A stretch of DNA of 7,645 bases, taken from NCBI GenBank assembly GCA_003488415.1, contig DNLQ01000085.1, forward strand, positions 1-7,645. The letters run 5' to 3'. Position 1 is the first letter of the stretch; each line of letters opens with the position of its first letter. Below, one piece after another: positions 1-6,373 of this stretch. The position numbers were made by a program, and so were the translations under genes. The notes under the pieces were generated by a model, which worked only from the letters and a program-made list of their open reading frames with translations, ran no database searches and was not told the origin of the DNA. Source of the DNA: Ruminococcus sp. GTDB lineage: Bacteria > Bacillota > Clostridia > Oscillospirales > Ruminococcaceae.

Positions 1-1706
1 ATCGTGCTATCCAGGCTATCTTCTTTGCAAACCAGTTCGGTCTTGACTGCGGCGAGATCACCGGCAAGGCTGGTGTAATGGGCGACCAGTGCCGTAACGA
101 TATGTTCGATAAGTTCTACAAGAAGATCGGTATCGGTAAGACCGGTAAGGGCATGAGCTCACCTTCAGCTTCAAAGGCTGATTCACAGCACTATCTGATG
201 GCTTGGTACACTTCATGGGGCGGACAGCTCGAGGCTTCATGGGGTAAGTATCAGTGGGCATGGCAGATCGGCTGCTCACACTCACATCAGTTCTATCAGA
301 ATCCTCTTGCTGCATACGCTCTCGCTTATGATCCTAATATGAGCAAGGCTATGCTGGCTAAGGATGCCGTTGCTGACTACAAGGTTTCTCTCAAGAGACA
401 GATCGAAATGTATCTGTGGCTCCAGTCTGCTGACGGCCCGTTCGCAGGCGGTTGTACAAACTCCAAGAACGGTAACTACAGCGAATATGATTCTTCTGAT
501 CCGCTGTTCTACGATATGGTTTACGTTGAGCACCCTGTATACGCAGATCCTGGTTCAAACCACTGGATCGGTAACCAGGTATGGTCAATGCAGCGTCTTG
601 CTGAGCTGTATTACTATGTAAAGACTACAGATTGCGCACTCTCTGGCGATAAGTCCAGCGGTGACAACACATACGGCGGTCTTTCACTTGAGGAAGCTCT
701 TGAGAAGCTCATTAGCAGATGGGTACACTGGTTCCTTGAGAACACAAAGTATGATGCTAATACTCTGGAATATGAGATTCCTTCAAGCCTTGACTGGAGC
801 GGTAAGCCTGCTTCATGGTCAGGTACATATGACGAGAATGCTAACAGCGGTCTGACCTGCAAGATCACAGGTTACGGTCAGGGCGATATCGGATGCGTAT
901 CCTCACTCTGTAATACTCTCGTTCTTTACGCTGCTGCTAATAAGGTAAGCGCTGATGTTGGTAACGCCAAGGCTGCTGCTACTTCAGATGCTGAAAAGGG
1001 ACTTATCCTTGCTAACAACCTTATGACAGCTCAGTGGATGAATGCTCGTGACGATATCGGTATCGCATACGAGGATCACAACGGCTCACTCAAGAGAATC
1101 TTCACACAGGATGTATTTATTCCTGATTACTACGAGGGCGAGATGCCTGACGGTTCACCTCTGACTGGCGGCGGTAAGAATACATTCAGCTCAATCCGTA
1201 AGATCTACGAGCAGGATCCTATGTATCAGGATTGTAAGAAGGTATTCGAAGCTACAGGCGAGACTGAGGAGTACTACTACAAGCTGCACAGATTCTGGCA
1301 CATGGGCGATGCTCTGATGACATCAGGTATGTTCGCTCTGCTGTATCCCGATGTAACTCCTACAACTGAGCAGTACGGCGGTGCTTCAACACCTACACCT
1401 ACAGACGCTCCTACACCTACAGATGCTCCCACACCTACAAGCGCTACACCTTCTGGTGTTACACTCTGGGGCGATGCAAACCTTGATAGCAAGGTAAACG
1501 TTGCTGACGCAGTTGCTGTACTCCAGTACAACGCAAGCAAGACCAAGTACCCGCTCGAGGCACAGGGACTTGCAAACGCTGACGTAGTTGACAACGGTCA
1601 GGGACTTACAGGTTCAGACGCTATCGCAATCCAGAAGATGGATGCTGGTCTGATCAAGCAGTCTGACTGCCCTGTAACTTCTACACAGCTCGATTCCTTC
1701 AAGTAA
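1..1706 (+). CDS. GH48 reducing-end cellobiohydrolase with C-terminal dockerin (5' end outside window)
   Basis: Processive cellulase that cuts cellobiose from the reducing end of cellulose and acts outside the cell on a cellulosome. The frame is already open at base 3, so the start and signal peptide lie upstream; 567 residues are visible. Residues 1 to about 460 match the later part of a GH48 catalytic domain (family size about 640), with the family blocks WYTSWGG, QIGCSHSHQFYQNPLAAYAL, QSADGPFAGG and HPVYADPGSNHW. A Thr/Pro/Asp linker (463-483) leads to a dockerin. Its first calcium loop has D491, N493, D495, N499 and D502; its second runs D527-D539 and is one residue longer. The ATG at 78 is internal to the conserved domain, so it is not the start. 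Codon choice is strongly biased (AAG, GCT, AAC), as in highly expressed genes. A terminator follows at 1739. Family assignment is near certain; Cel48A-type naming is inference. Confidence 0.96.
   Translation, partial: RAIQAIFFANQFGLDCGEITGKAGVMGDQCRNDMFDKFYKKIGIGKTGKGMSSPSASKADSQHYLMAWYTSWGGQLEASWGKYQWAWQIGCSHSHQFYQNPLAAYALAYDPNMSKAMLAKDAVADYKVSLKRQIEMYLWLQSADGPFAGGCTNSKNGNYSEYDSSDPLFYDMVYVEHPVYADPGSNHWIGNQVWSMQRLAELYYYVKTTDCALSGDKSSGDNTYGGLSLEEALEKLISRWVHWFLENTKYDANTLEYEIPSSLDWSGKPASWSGTYDENANSGLTCKITGYGQGDIGCVSSLCNTLVLYAAANKVSADVGNAKAAATSDAEKGLILANNLMTAQWMNARDDIGIAYEDHNGSLKRIFTQDVFIPDYYEGEMPDGSPLTGGGKNTFSSIRKIYEQDPMYQDCKKVFEATGETEEYYYKLHRFWHMGDALMTSGMFALLYPDVTPTTEQYGGASTPTPTDAPTPTDAPTPTSATPSGVTLWGDANLDSKVNVADAVAVLQYNASKTKYPLEAQGLANADVVDNGQGLTGSDAIAIQKMDAGLIKQSDCPVTSTQLDSFK
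1389..1451 (+). repeat. Thr-Pro linker repeat inside the cellulase gene
   Basis: Codons for TPTPTDAPTPTDAPTPT form a low-complexity linker between catalytic domain and dockerin. Two 18-base units (1401-1418 and 1419-1436) differ at two third-codon positions (gac/gat, cct/ccc), consistent with tandem duplication. Such linkers are usually flexible and often O-glycosylated; glycosylation here is inference. Confidence 0.85.
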
Positions 1707-1738
1707 TCCTTGAAGCATAAAGCTGAATAACTGAAAAT

Positions 1739-1775
1739 AAGGCTGTACGGCGGACGTCGTACAGCCTTTCTTTCT
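1739..1775 (+). terminator. Rho-independent terminator of the cellulase gene
   Basis: Perfect 11-bp stem: AAGGCTGTACG (1739-1749) pairs with CGTACAGCCTT (1758-1768). The stem can extend by G1750-T1757 and C1751-G1756, leaving a GGAC tetraloop. A T-rich run (TTTCTTTCT) follows. It lies 32 bases after the cellulase stop and only 3 bases before the ribosome binding site of the next gene. Confidence 0.92.
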
Positions 1776-1787
1776 ACGGAGGTAACT

Positions 1788-2327
1788 ATGGCTTATATAT
1801 ACTTCACTCGCCACGGTCAGACGACCTGGAACGTAGCCAATAAGATATGCGGTGCAACGGATGTGCCGCTGACTGAAGCAGGCAGAGAACAGGCGGAGAA
1901 GCTGGGAGAGATCATTGCCAGGGAGTACAAGGATATTGATCTGATACTTTATTCACCGCTGATACGTGCTGCCGATACCGCACGCATAATAGCTGAAACT
2001 GCCAGTATCCCACTTCAATGTGAGCCTCGTCTGAAGGAGCAATGCTTCGGAATATGGGAGGGGACTCCCCGTGACAGTGAGGACTTTGCGGCAGTAAAGG
2101 AGAACTTTCTTGACAGCTTTGGCGGAGGAGAGTCCATGATGCGAACCGGACAGCGTATATATAATCTTCTTGACGAGCTTCGCAGCAGCAGGAAAGTGGT
2201 ACTGCTGGTGGCTCATAACGGGATCGCTCGATTTGTCCGCTCCTACTTTGAAGATATGACAAACCGGGAGTTTGCCAGGAATGGGATAAAGAACTGCGAG
2301 ATATGCAGATTTGACTATAAGGAGTGA
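1788..2327 (+). CDS. Histidine phosphatase family protein (phosphoglycerate-mutase-like)
   Basis: Cytoplasmic enzyme of histidine phosphatase branch 1, which removes phosphate from small metabolites through a phosphohistidine intermediate. The 179-residue protein starts with the signature TRHGQT, giving catalytic His9 with Arg8. Other expected active-site residues are Arg60 in SPLIRAADTA, Glu84 before FGIWEG, and the second histidine, His143, in VAHNG. The length is typical of CobC/GpmB-like phosphatases rather than of the longer cofactor-dependent glycolytic mutases. GGAGG at 1778-1782, five bases before the ATG, fixes the start. No clear promoter fits between the upstream terminator and this site; a weak candidate (TTGAAG 1710-1715, 17 bases, GAAAAT 1733-1738) would start RNA inside the terminator stem. 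The next gene follows after 4 bases. No cobalamin genes are visible, so the substrate is open; family placement is secure. Confidence 0.93.
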   Translation: MAYIYFTRHGQTTWNVANKICGATDVPLTEAGREQAEKLGEIIAREYKDIDLILYSPLIRAADTARIIAETASIPLQCEPRLKEQCFGIWEGTPRDSEDFAAVKENFLDSFGGGESMMRTGQRIYNLLDELRSSRKVVLLVAHNGIARFVRSYFEDMTNREFARNGIKNCEICRFDYKE

Positions 2328-2331
2328 TACT

Positions 2332-3096
2332 ATGTTAAGTGAAAGACAGCTCAGGGCGGTGAAGTACTACATTGGCGACGTGTGCGGAGCAGATCCGTTC
2401 TGGGGCGATCCTAAGGCTTATGTGGTACTCAATTCGCTCTTCTTCCCGGGGATACGCACAGAGACTGCCAGAGCTCTTGAAGGTAAGAGACTCTCACCGG
2501 AGATCATTTCTGATACCGGAAGACTTGTGGATATGCTCGCCTCGCTTCTCTCTGCATTCAGGGAGTGTTCCGCAGAGGAAGACGTGGAGACCTACCGTGT
2601 TGAGCGCACTATGGATTACCTGCTCTGCCGGAATCTCCGGCGGACGGTCTCATTTACCTCCACATCCACAGCCGGTTTCCTGCGAAGCTACAGTGACCGT
2701 GTGGGGATCGCACTTCTGAGGTTTGCCATACCAGAGGGCAGTCCCTGCATCAATATGGCAGCAGTTCTGCCGGAGTACGCAAAGACTGAGGAGGCGGAGA
2801 TATTACTGCCGCCGGGACTGTCCCTTGATTTCACCACACTTCCGATGCCGGAGGAGCTTCACGCCATAACTGACGCAAACGGTGAACCGCCTGAGATATA
2901 CTGTAAGGCGGCGGTATCTGGGAGACGCAGCTCGTCCGCAGAGGCAATACCTCTCCCGGAGGGAGGAAATGAAGCAGGTATGCGTGTATATGCGGCGCTG
3001 AATGCAGGACTGACTCCCGAGGAGGATGACTGCATCGAATACGTTAACTGGAAAACAGCTTTGCGGGGTATCCTTGAACGGAGTGCAGAGTACTGA
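2332..3096 (+). CDS. Putative ADP-ribosyltransferase domain protein, R-S-E class
   Basis: 254 residues carrying, in order and at plausible spacing, the three signatures of the R-S-E ADP-ribosyltransferase fold: a TYR motif with Arg89, FTSTST with the S110-T111-S112 triad, and E154-A-E156 followed by ILLPPG. In known family members the Arg and STS bind NAD+ and the last Glu is catalytic; an ExE pair is usual in arginine-directed enzymes. Residues 1-75 are mostly helical, as in the usual N-terminal part of the fold; residues from about 175 form an extension I do not recognise. No signal peptide or membrane segment is seen, so the protein is probably intracellular. AAGGAG at 2319-2324, inside the end of the phosphatase gene, supports ATG 2332 over the in-frame TTG at 2311. 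The 4-base gap indicates cotranscription and probably coupled translation. Substrate and activity are unknown; it could also be an inactive relative. Confidence 0.72.
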   Translation: MLSERQLRAVKYYIGDVCGADPFWGDPKAYVVLNSLFFPGIRTETARALEGKRLSPEIISDTGRLVDMLASLLSAFRECSAEEDVETYRVERTMDYLLCRNLRRTVSFTSTSTAGFLRSYSDRVGIALLRFAIPEGSPCINMAAVLPEYAKTEEAEILLPPGLSLDFTTLPMPEELHAITDANGEPPEIYCKAAVSGRRSSSAEAIPLPEGGNEAGMRVYAALNAGLTPEEDDCIEYVNWKTALRGILERSAEY

Positions 3097-3100
3097 GAGA

Positions 3101-3140
3101 AAAAAGTCCGGAAGGTAACGAACCCTCCGGACTTTTCTTT
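3101..3140. terminator. Bidirectional terminator between convergent genes
   Basis: Perfect 11-bp stem: AAAAGTCCGGA (3102-3112) pairs with TCCGGACTTTT (3126-3136). The plus strand continues with CTTTGTT; on the minus strand the A-run at 3101-3105 gives a T-run. It sits between the stop of the ADP-ribosyltransferase-like gene (3096) and that of the minus-strand gene (3142), so it can serve both. Confidence 0.9.
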
Positions 3141-3141
3141 G

Positions 3142-3861
3142 TTATTCGGTTTTTTCGGTCTCTTCAGCCTTGGCAGCGGGTATCTTAACGCCCTCGATAG
3201 CAGCGATCTTCTCTGCCAGCTTTCTGTTGACAGCGATGATAGTTTCGATCTTGCTCTCCTGTTCAAGGCGCATTTCACGCTCTGTTTTCAGTTCGGCAGT
3301 AAGACGTGCATAGATGTCTCCGTATGCCTTGAATTTCTTGTTGATACCTTCGATATCAAGCACCGGAGCGGTAGATTCAACAGTTTTAGCGTCCTCGTCA
3401 GCACGTCTGAGCAGTTCAGTCTGACTGCTGTCGGCGGCAGGTGTGTCATCCTGTATCTTGTGGATAAACTGATCCAGCTCGTCGATACGTGTCGTGAGTA
3501 CTGACAGGCGGTTGTTGAATTCGGTATAATCGTTATTCTTTCGCTCGGTCTCTGAGACTCTTGTTTCAAGGACTGAGAGACGGGTATCGTTCTGATTGTC
3601 ATGCTCCTTCCACTGGCTTCGGAAGCCGGTGAGGGCTGTATTGATAAGGTCAACTCTCTCCTCGACTGCATGGAGATCTTCAAGTGTCACCGGAGGAATC
3701 TCAGAGGAGTAATCCGGTTTATTATCGAACAGGTAAGAGCTGTCATCGGGCTCGGCGGATTTTTTCTGCTCAGGTTCATCACGTTCCACCTCTGGATTAT
3801 AGAGGCTGCCGGAACGCAGCATATTGTTCCAGAGCATCTTCAGATTCTGAAGTATATACAT
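3142..3861 (-). CDS. Hypothetical coiled-coil protein
   Basis: I do not recognise this 239-residue protein. The first 16 residues could form an amphipathic helix (I3, L4, L7, L10, W11, L15). A charged, disordered-looking stretch (25-58) is followed by long heptad-like helices at about 60-135 and 173-225 and a Lys/Glu tail. The motif RLSVLxTR occurs twice, at 94-101 and 118-125, so the first coil contains a 24-residue repeat. No signal peptide, enzyme motif or cysteine is seen. The start is set by a perfect AGGAGG (complement of 3868-3873), six bases upstream of the ATG. A consensus promoter at 3933-3961 drives it as a single gene. Composition suggests a structural or scaffold protein, perhaps resting on a membrane surface through the N-terminal helix; that is inference. 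Overlapping plus-strand ORFs are shadows. Confidence 0.85.
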   Translation of the reverse strand: MYILQNLKMLWNNMLRSGSLYNPEVERDEPEQKKSAEPDDSSYLFDNKPDYSSEIPPVTLEDLHAVEERVDLINTALTGFRSQWKEHDNQNDTRLSVLETRVSETERKNNDYTEFNNRLSVLTTRIDELDQFIHKIQDDTPAADSSQTELLRRADEDAKTVESTAPVLDIEGINKKFKAYGDIYARLTAELKTEREMRLEQESKIETIIAVNRKLAEKIAAIEGVKIPAAKAEETEKTE

Positions 3862-3932
3862 TGTTTTCCTCCTAAAGCCTGCGGCACCGAGTTGTGCGGC
3901 AGTTAGCTTCTGTCTTTACAAATACACTAATA

Positions 3933-3961
3933 ATTATACACTATTCTCACGGATTTGTCAA
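3933..3961 (-). promoter_or_regulatory. Sigma-A-type promoter of the coiled-coil gene
   Basis: On the minus strand TTGACA (3961-3956) and TATAAT (3938-3933) are separated by exactly 17 bases. This is a full match to the housekeeping consensus. Predicted transcription start is near 3926, giving a leader of about 65 bases before ATG 3861. Confidence 0.88.
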
Positions 3962-4015
3962 GAATTTCGTAGATAAAGAAACAAGGCATCTGCCTTTGCC
4001 GGATACGTGACAGGC

Positions 4016-4102
4016 GATACAGTATCCTGACGGGTACTGCATGACTGTGACCTGCACTGTATATATTTGACTGTTTATATCGGGTATATACAGTTAAACA
4101 GT
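4016..4102. promoter_or_regulatory. Array of ACTGTwTA elements, probable operator region
   Basis: The gene-free stretch 3962-4279 contains repeated copies of one motif. ACTGTATATA (4056-4065) has its exact inverse at 4085-4094; ACTGTTTA (4070-4077) has its exact inverse at 4095-4102, so the two inverted repeats interleave. GATACAGTATC (4016-4026) is a palindrome around A4021 with the same core. The same motifs recur in the promoter at 4217 and 4235. Inference: binding sites for the adjacent GntR regulator, or less likely for a divergent control of the minus-strand gene. Apart from these repeats I see no gene in 3962-4192. Confidence 0.55.
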
Positions 4103-4192
4103 ATCCGGGAGGAAAAAACAGATCAGTTCAGGTCGGATCGTGAGGATTTTTGTTGGTGTGTCACATAAAATGGCTTTTTAGCGATTGAATGA

Positions 4193-4247
4193 TTGTCAAA
4201 AATAACGGTTGACAAAACTGTTTATGTGTTGTATACTGTATATATAC
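4193..4247 (+). promoter_or_regulatory. Promoter of the GntR-ABC operon with overlapping operators
   Basis: TTGACA (4209-4214) and TATACT (4232-4237) are 17 bases apart. The -10 is embedded in the palindrome TATAC-T-GTATA (4232-4242), and ACTGTTTA lies in the spacer (4217-4224), 18 bases before ACTGTATA (4235-4242). A second inverted repeat, TTGTCAA (4193-4199) with TTGACAA (4209-4215), covers the -35. A protein bound at either dyad would block RNA polymerase, as expected for autorepression. Predicted start is near 4244, leaving a leader of about 36 bases. Confidence 0.8.
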
Positions 4248-4279
4248 CACATGAACGGTTAGCGAAAGGAGATGAAGAC

Positions 4280-4660
4280 ATGAAGATCTATCAGAATTCA
4301 AGTGAACCGATCTATAAGCAGATCGCAGCACAGCTCAGGGAGCAGATACTCACAGGTAAACTGAAGGGCGGAGATCCGCTTCCATCCATAAGGGTGCTTG
4401 CCCAGGATCTGAAGATAAGCGTCATCACTACCATGAAGGCATATGAGGAGCTGTCCGAGGAGGGACTGGTAACTGCTTCAAAGGGAAAAGGCTACTTCGT
4501 AAACGCTCAGGATCAGCGGATGCTTGTTGAGCAGCATATGCGGCAGCTTGAGAAGAACCTGACTGATGCGATACACTCAGCAAGGATAGCTGGTATAGGG
4601 CTTGAAGATGTGCAGCAGACTCTGGAAATGCTGTGGCAGATAGAAGATGAGCAGTCATAA
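4280..4660 (+). CDS. GntR-family transcriptional regulator, YtrA subfamily
   Basis: DNA-binding repressor, 126 residues. An N-terminal winged helix-turn-helix (about 8-75) carries the family signature: PIYKQIAAQLREQI, LPSIRVLAQDL (34-44), a recognition-helix segment ending in AYEEL, and the wing KGKGYFV (68-74). The remaining 50 residues are a short helical dimerisation region with no ligand-binding domain, which is the mark of the YtrA subfamily; these regulators commonly control an adjacent ABC transporter operon. AAGGAG at 4266-4271, eight bases before ATG 4280, fixes the start; an in-frame TTG at 4193 lies upstream of the -35 and cannot be used from this promoter. The gene leads an operon with the ABC ATPase and two permeases, and dyads overlapping its promoter suggest it represses itself. 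The inducing signal is unknown. Confidence 0.93.
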   Translation: MKIYQNSSEPIYKQIAAQLREQILTGKLKGGDPLPSIRVLAQDLKISVITTMKAYEELSEEGLVTASKGKGYFVNAQDQRMLVEQHMRQLEKNLTDAIHSARIAGIGLEDVQQTLEMLWQIEDEQS

Positions 4661-4675
4661 GAAGTGAAAACAAGA

Positions 4676-4689
4676 CGGTCACATGACCG
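4676..4689 (+). other. Short hairpin in the GntR-ATPase gap
   Basis: CGGTCA (4676-4681) and TGACCG (4684-4689) are perfect inverse copies, giving a 5-bp stem with an ACAT loop in RNA. No T-run follows, so it is not a terminator. The 122-base gap between regulator and ATPase is the longest in the operon; the hairpin might adjust mRNA stability or relative expression. Confidence 0.35.
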
Positions 4690-4782
4690 CAGAGATCAAT
4701 AGAATATCCGGCAAGGATGCAGTAAAAATCAACAATGGCAGGAAAAGCAGTCTTGATGCTGCTTCCGGATAAGGAGGAAGAA

Positions 4783-5667
4783 ATGGAAAATGCTGTTGAA
4801 ATAAAAGGACTCACAAAGAAGTATAAGGATTTTACACTGGGTGAGATAAACGTAAATATACCCTGCGGATTCTCTACAGCGTTGATAGGCGCAAACGGTG
4901 CAGGAAAAACAACACTTATCGACATACTGTGCGGAGTCACCGGAAAGACAGATGGTGAAGCTGTTTACTTCGGAGACATGACTGATATTGACAGTGACGC
5001 TCTCCGCAATCGGATAGGTTATTGCTCGTCTGCGAACTTTTTCCCTTTGGACTGGAAGCTGACAACAATAGCAGATTCCATGGAGATAGCTTTCGACAAC
5101 TTTGACAGAGCGAAGTTCGGGGAGCTGTGCAAGCGCTTCAAGATAGGGGAAAAGACCGGAAAGAAAAGCAAAGCTCTGCTGAAGATGTCAGACGGCAACA
5201 GGATGAGAACTTACCTTTCTGCTGTTCTTGCAAGAGATACGGATCTGCTTGTGCTTGACGAGCCCGGATCATCCCTTGATCCCCTTGCCCGTGATATACT
5301 GTGTGATCTGTTCAGGGAGTACCTTTCCGGACGTGACGGTGAGAGGACGGTCCTGTTCTCCACACATAACATCGCAGACATGGAATTTGCTACAGATTAC
5401 GCTATATTCATGGCAGACGGCAGGATCATAGAGCAGGGCTTCGTGGAGGATCTGAAGCAGAAATACATACTTGTACACGGTGATGCGGAGTATACAGAAA
5501 AGGCAAAGCCCTTCATGCTTTCCTGCACCGGCGGAAGAACGGGATTTGAGGGAATAGCACTGGCGGAGAATGCTGAGATGCTTGCAGCCTTTGATACAGC
5601 TATTGAAACACCGACATTGCAGCAGCTCAGTGTTGGCATACTCAGAAAGGCGGAGGAAGATGAATAA
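4783..5667 (+). CDS. ABC transporter ATP-binding protein
   Basis: Cytoplasmic ATPase that would power the two membrane proteins encoded next; 294 residues. Walker A is GANGAGKT (36-43), Walker B is LLVLDEP (155-161) with catalytic Glu160, and the switch histidine is His195 in FSTHN. The signature motif is degenerate: KMSDGNR (134-140) in place of LSGGQ. No glutamine is seen in the Q-loop region (CSSANFF, 81-87). This pattern suits YtrB-like or BcrA-like exporters with divergent motifs. Residues from about 228 form a C-terminal extension beyond the nucleotide-binding domain. AAGGAGG at 4771-4777, five bases before ATG 4783, is chosen over the in-frame ATG at 4735, which has no such site. The stop overlaps the next start by 8 bases, so translation is probably coupled. 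The transported substrate cannot be told; export or envelope stress resistance is likely by analogy. Confidence 0.93.
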   Translation: MENAVEIKGLTKKYKDFTLGEINVNIPCGFSTALIGANGAGKTTLIDILCGVTGKTDGEAVYFGDMTDIDSDALRNRIGYCSSANFFPLDWKLTTIADSMEIAFDNFDRAKFGELCKRFKIGEKTGKKSKALLKMSDGNRMRTYLSAVLARDTDLLVLDEPGSSLDPLARDILCDLFREYLSGRDGERTVLFSTHNIADMEFATDYAIFMADGRIIEQGFVEDLKQKYILVHGDAEYTEKAKPFMLSCTGGRTGFEGIALAENAEMLAAFDTAIETPTLQQLSVGILRKAEEDE

Positions 5668-6361
5668 AAACGGTTCAGCCATTACGATGTCAAAAGCGTT
5701 GAAGCTGTATAACGGAAGAAGTATGGGAGAGATGATGCTAAAGACCTCACTTTTTTCAATAGGATCATATGCTGCAACATTATTGTTGTTTGTGCTGCTG
5801 GGAGCTGTAAGCAGCGGAGGTTTTGAAGCAGCACGGAATGACATCGGTGAAAGCATGGTTTCAGATTCTATCCTGGTGATCGATACTGCAATGATCAACC
5901 TTATACTCTCACAGCTCACCTTTGAGAAGCATATGCCCGGAGGTAAATTTTTCCGCACTGTAAACGGCGGATTTGATACCTACAGGAAGGCGAGCAGTGC
6001 TGTATGTATATCAAGGATAGTAAATATCGCAGTGACCGCTGCAACAGCAGGACTGCTGCATATATCAGGCATAATGGAGCTGAAATATGGTATGGCTTCT
6101 GTTATAACAGCGATCATATTCCTTGTACTTGCAATAGGTATCTGCAATCTTATAAGTATGATATTCAACAGTACGTTAAGTGTATTTTTGTCAACAGCAG
6201 TATTCTCTGTCATTGGCATTACTGCAATAATCATACTCAGGGAAAACGGCGGCAGGTTGGGTGCTGTACAGCTTATCGCAGCGGCAGCAGCCGCAGTACT
6301 CGTACCTGTATCGCAAATAATGCTTATGAAAGTATACAAGGAAAAACGCTGGAAAAGCTGA
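5660..6361 (+). CDS. ABC-2-like membrane protein, first of a pair
   Basis: Integral membrane protein of 233 residues, probably one half of the transmembrane channel of the preceding ATPase. About six hydrophobic segments are visible: 29-50, 66-88, 113-133, 143-166, 171-193 and 203-223, with a basic C-terminus (KVYKEKRWKS). The segment KFFRTVNGGFDTY (96-108) matches KFYAAANCARDIY in the next protein, and ALKLYNGRS (13-21) matches AFKLYARAS, so the two are paralogs. The ATG at 5660 overlaps the ATPase stop; GGAGG at 5652-5656 is only 3 bases away, so initiation probably relies on coupling, and ATG 5687 is a possible alternative start. It is short for an ABC-2 permease and may act only as a heterodimer. 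I assign no specific family name. Confidence 0.82.
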   Translation: MNKNGSAITMSKALKLYNGRSMGEMMLKTSLFSIGSYAATLLLFVLLGAVSSGGFEAARNDIGESMVSDSILVIDTAMINLILSQLTFEKHMPGGKFFRTVNGGFDTYRKASSAVCISRIVNIAVTAATAGLLHISGIMELKYGMASVITAIIFLVLAIGICNLISMIFNSTLSVFLSTAVFSVIGITAIIILRENGGRLGAVQLIAAAAAAVLVPVSQIMLMKVYKEKRWKS

Positions 6362-6373
6362 GGGAGTGTAAAT

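Noticed and set aside
1277..1594. Minus-strand ORF of 105 codons opposite the linker and dockerin
   Set aside because: Its Val/Gly/Ala repeats are the antisense image of the Thr/Pro linker; the plus strand is clearly coding.
1912..2262. Minus-strand ORFs opposite the phosphatase gene
   Set aside because: No ribosome binding site or recognisable motif, while the plus frame has an intact family active site.
2311..2331. Upstream in-frame TTG start for the ADP-ribosyltransferase-like gene
   Set aside because: It would overlap the phosphatase gene and precede the AAGGAG that serves ATG 2332.
3099..3140. Attachment site or mobile-element end at the strong inverted repeat
   Set aside because: Placement between two convergent stops with T-runs on both strands is fully explained as a terminator. 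No transposase, integrase, tRNA gene or CRISPR array is seen in the window.
3139..3504. Plus-strand ORF over the coiled-coil gene
   Set aside because: Begins in the shared terminator region without a proper start context; the minus strand has consensus promoter and ribosome binding site.
4140..4181. GTG-started 13-codon ORF in the regulatory region after a GGGAGG
   Set aside because: The GGGAGG (4107-4112) is 28 bases from the GTG, too far to act as its ribosome binding site.
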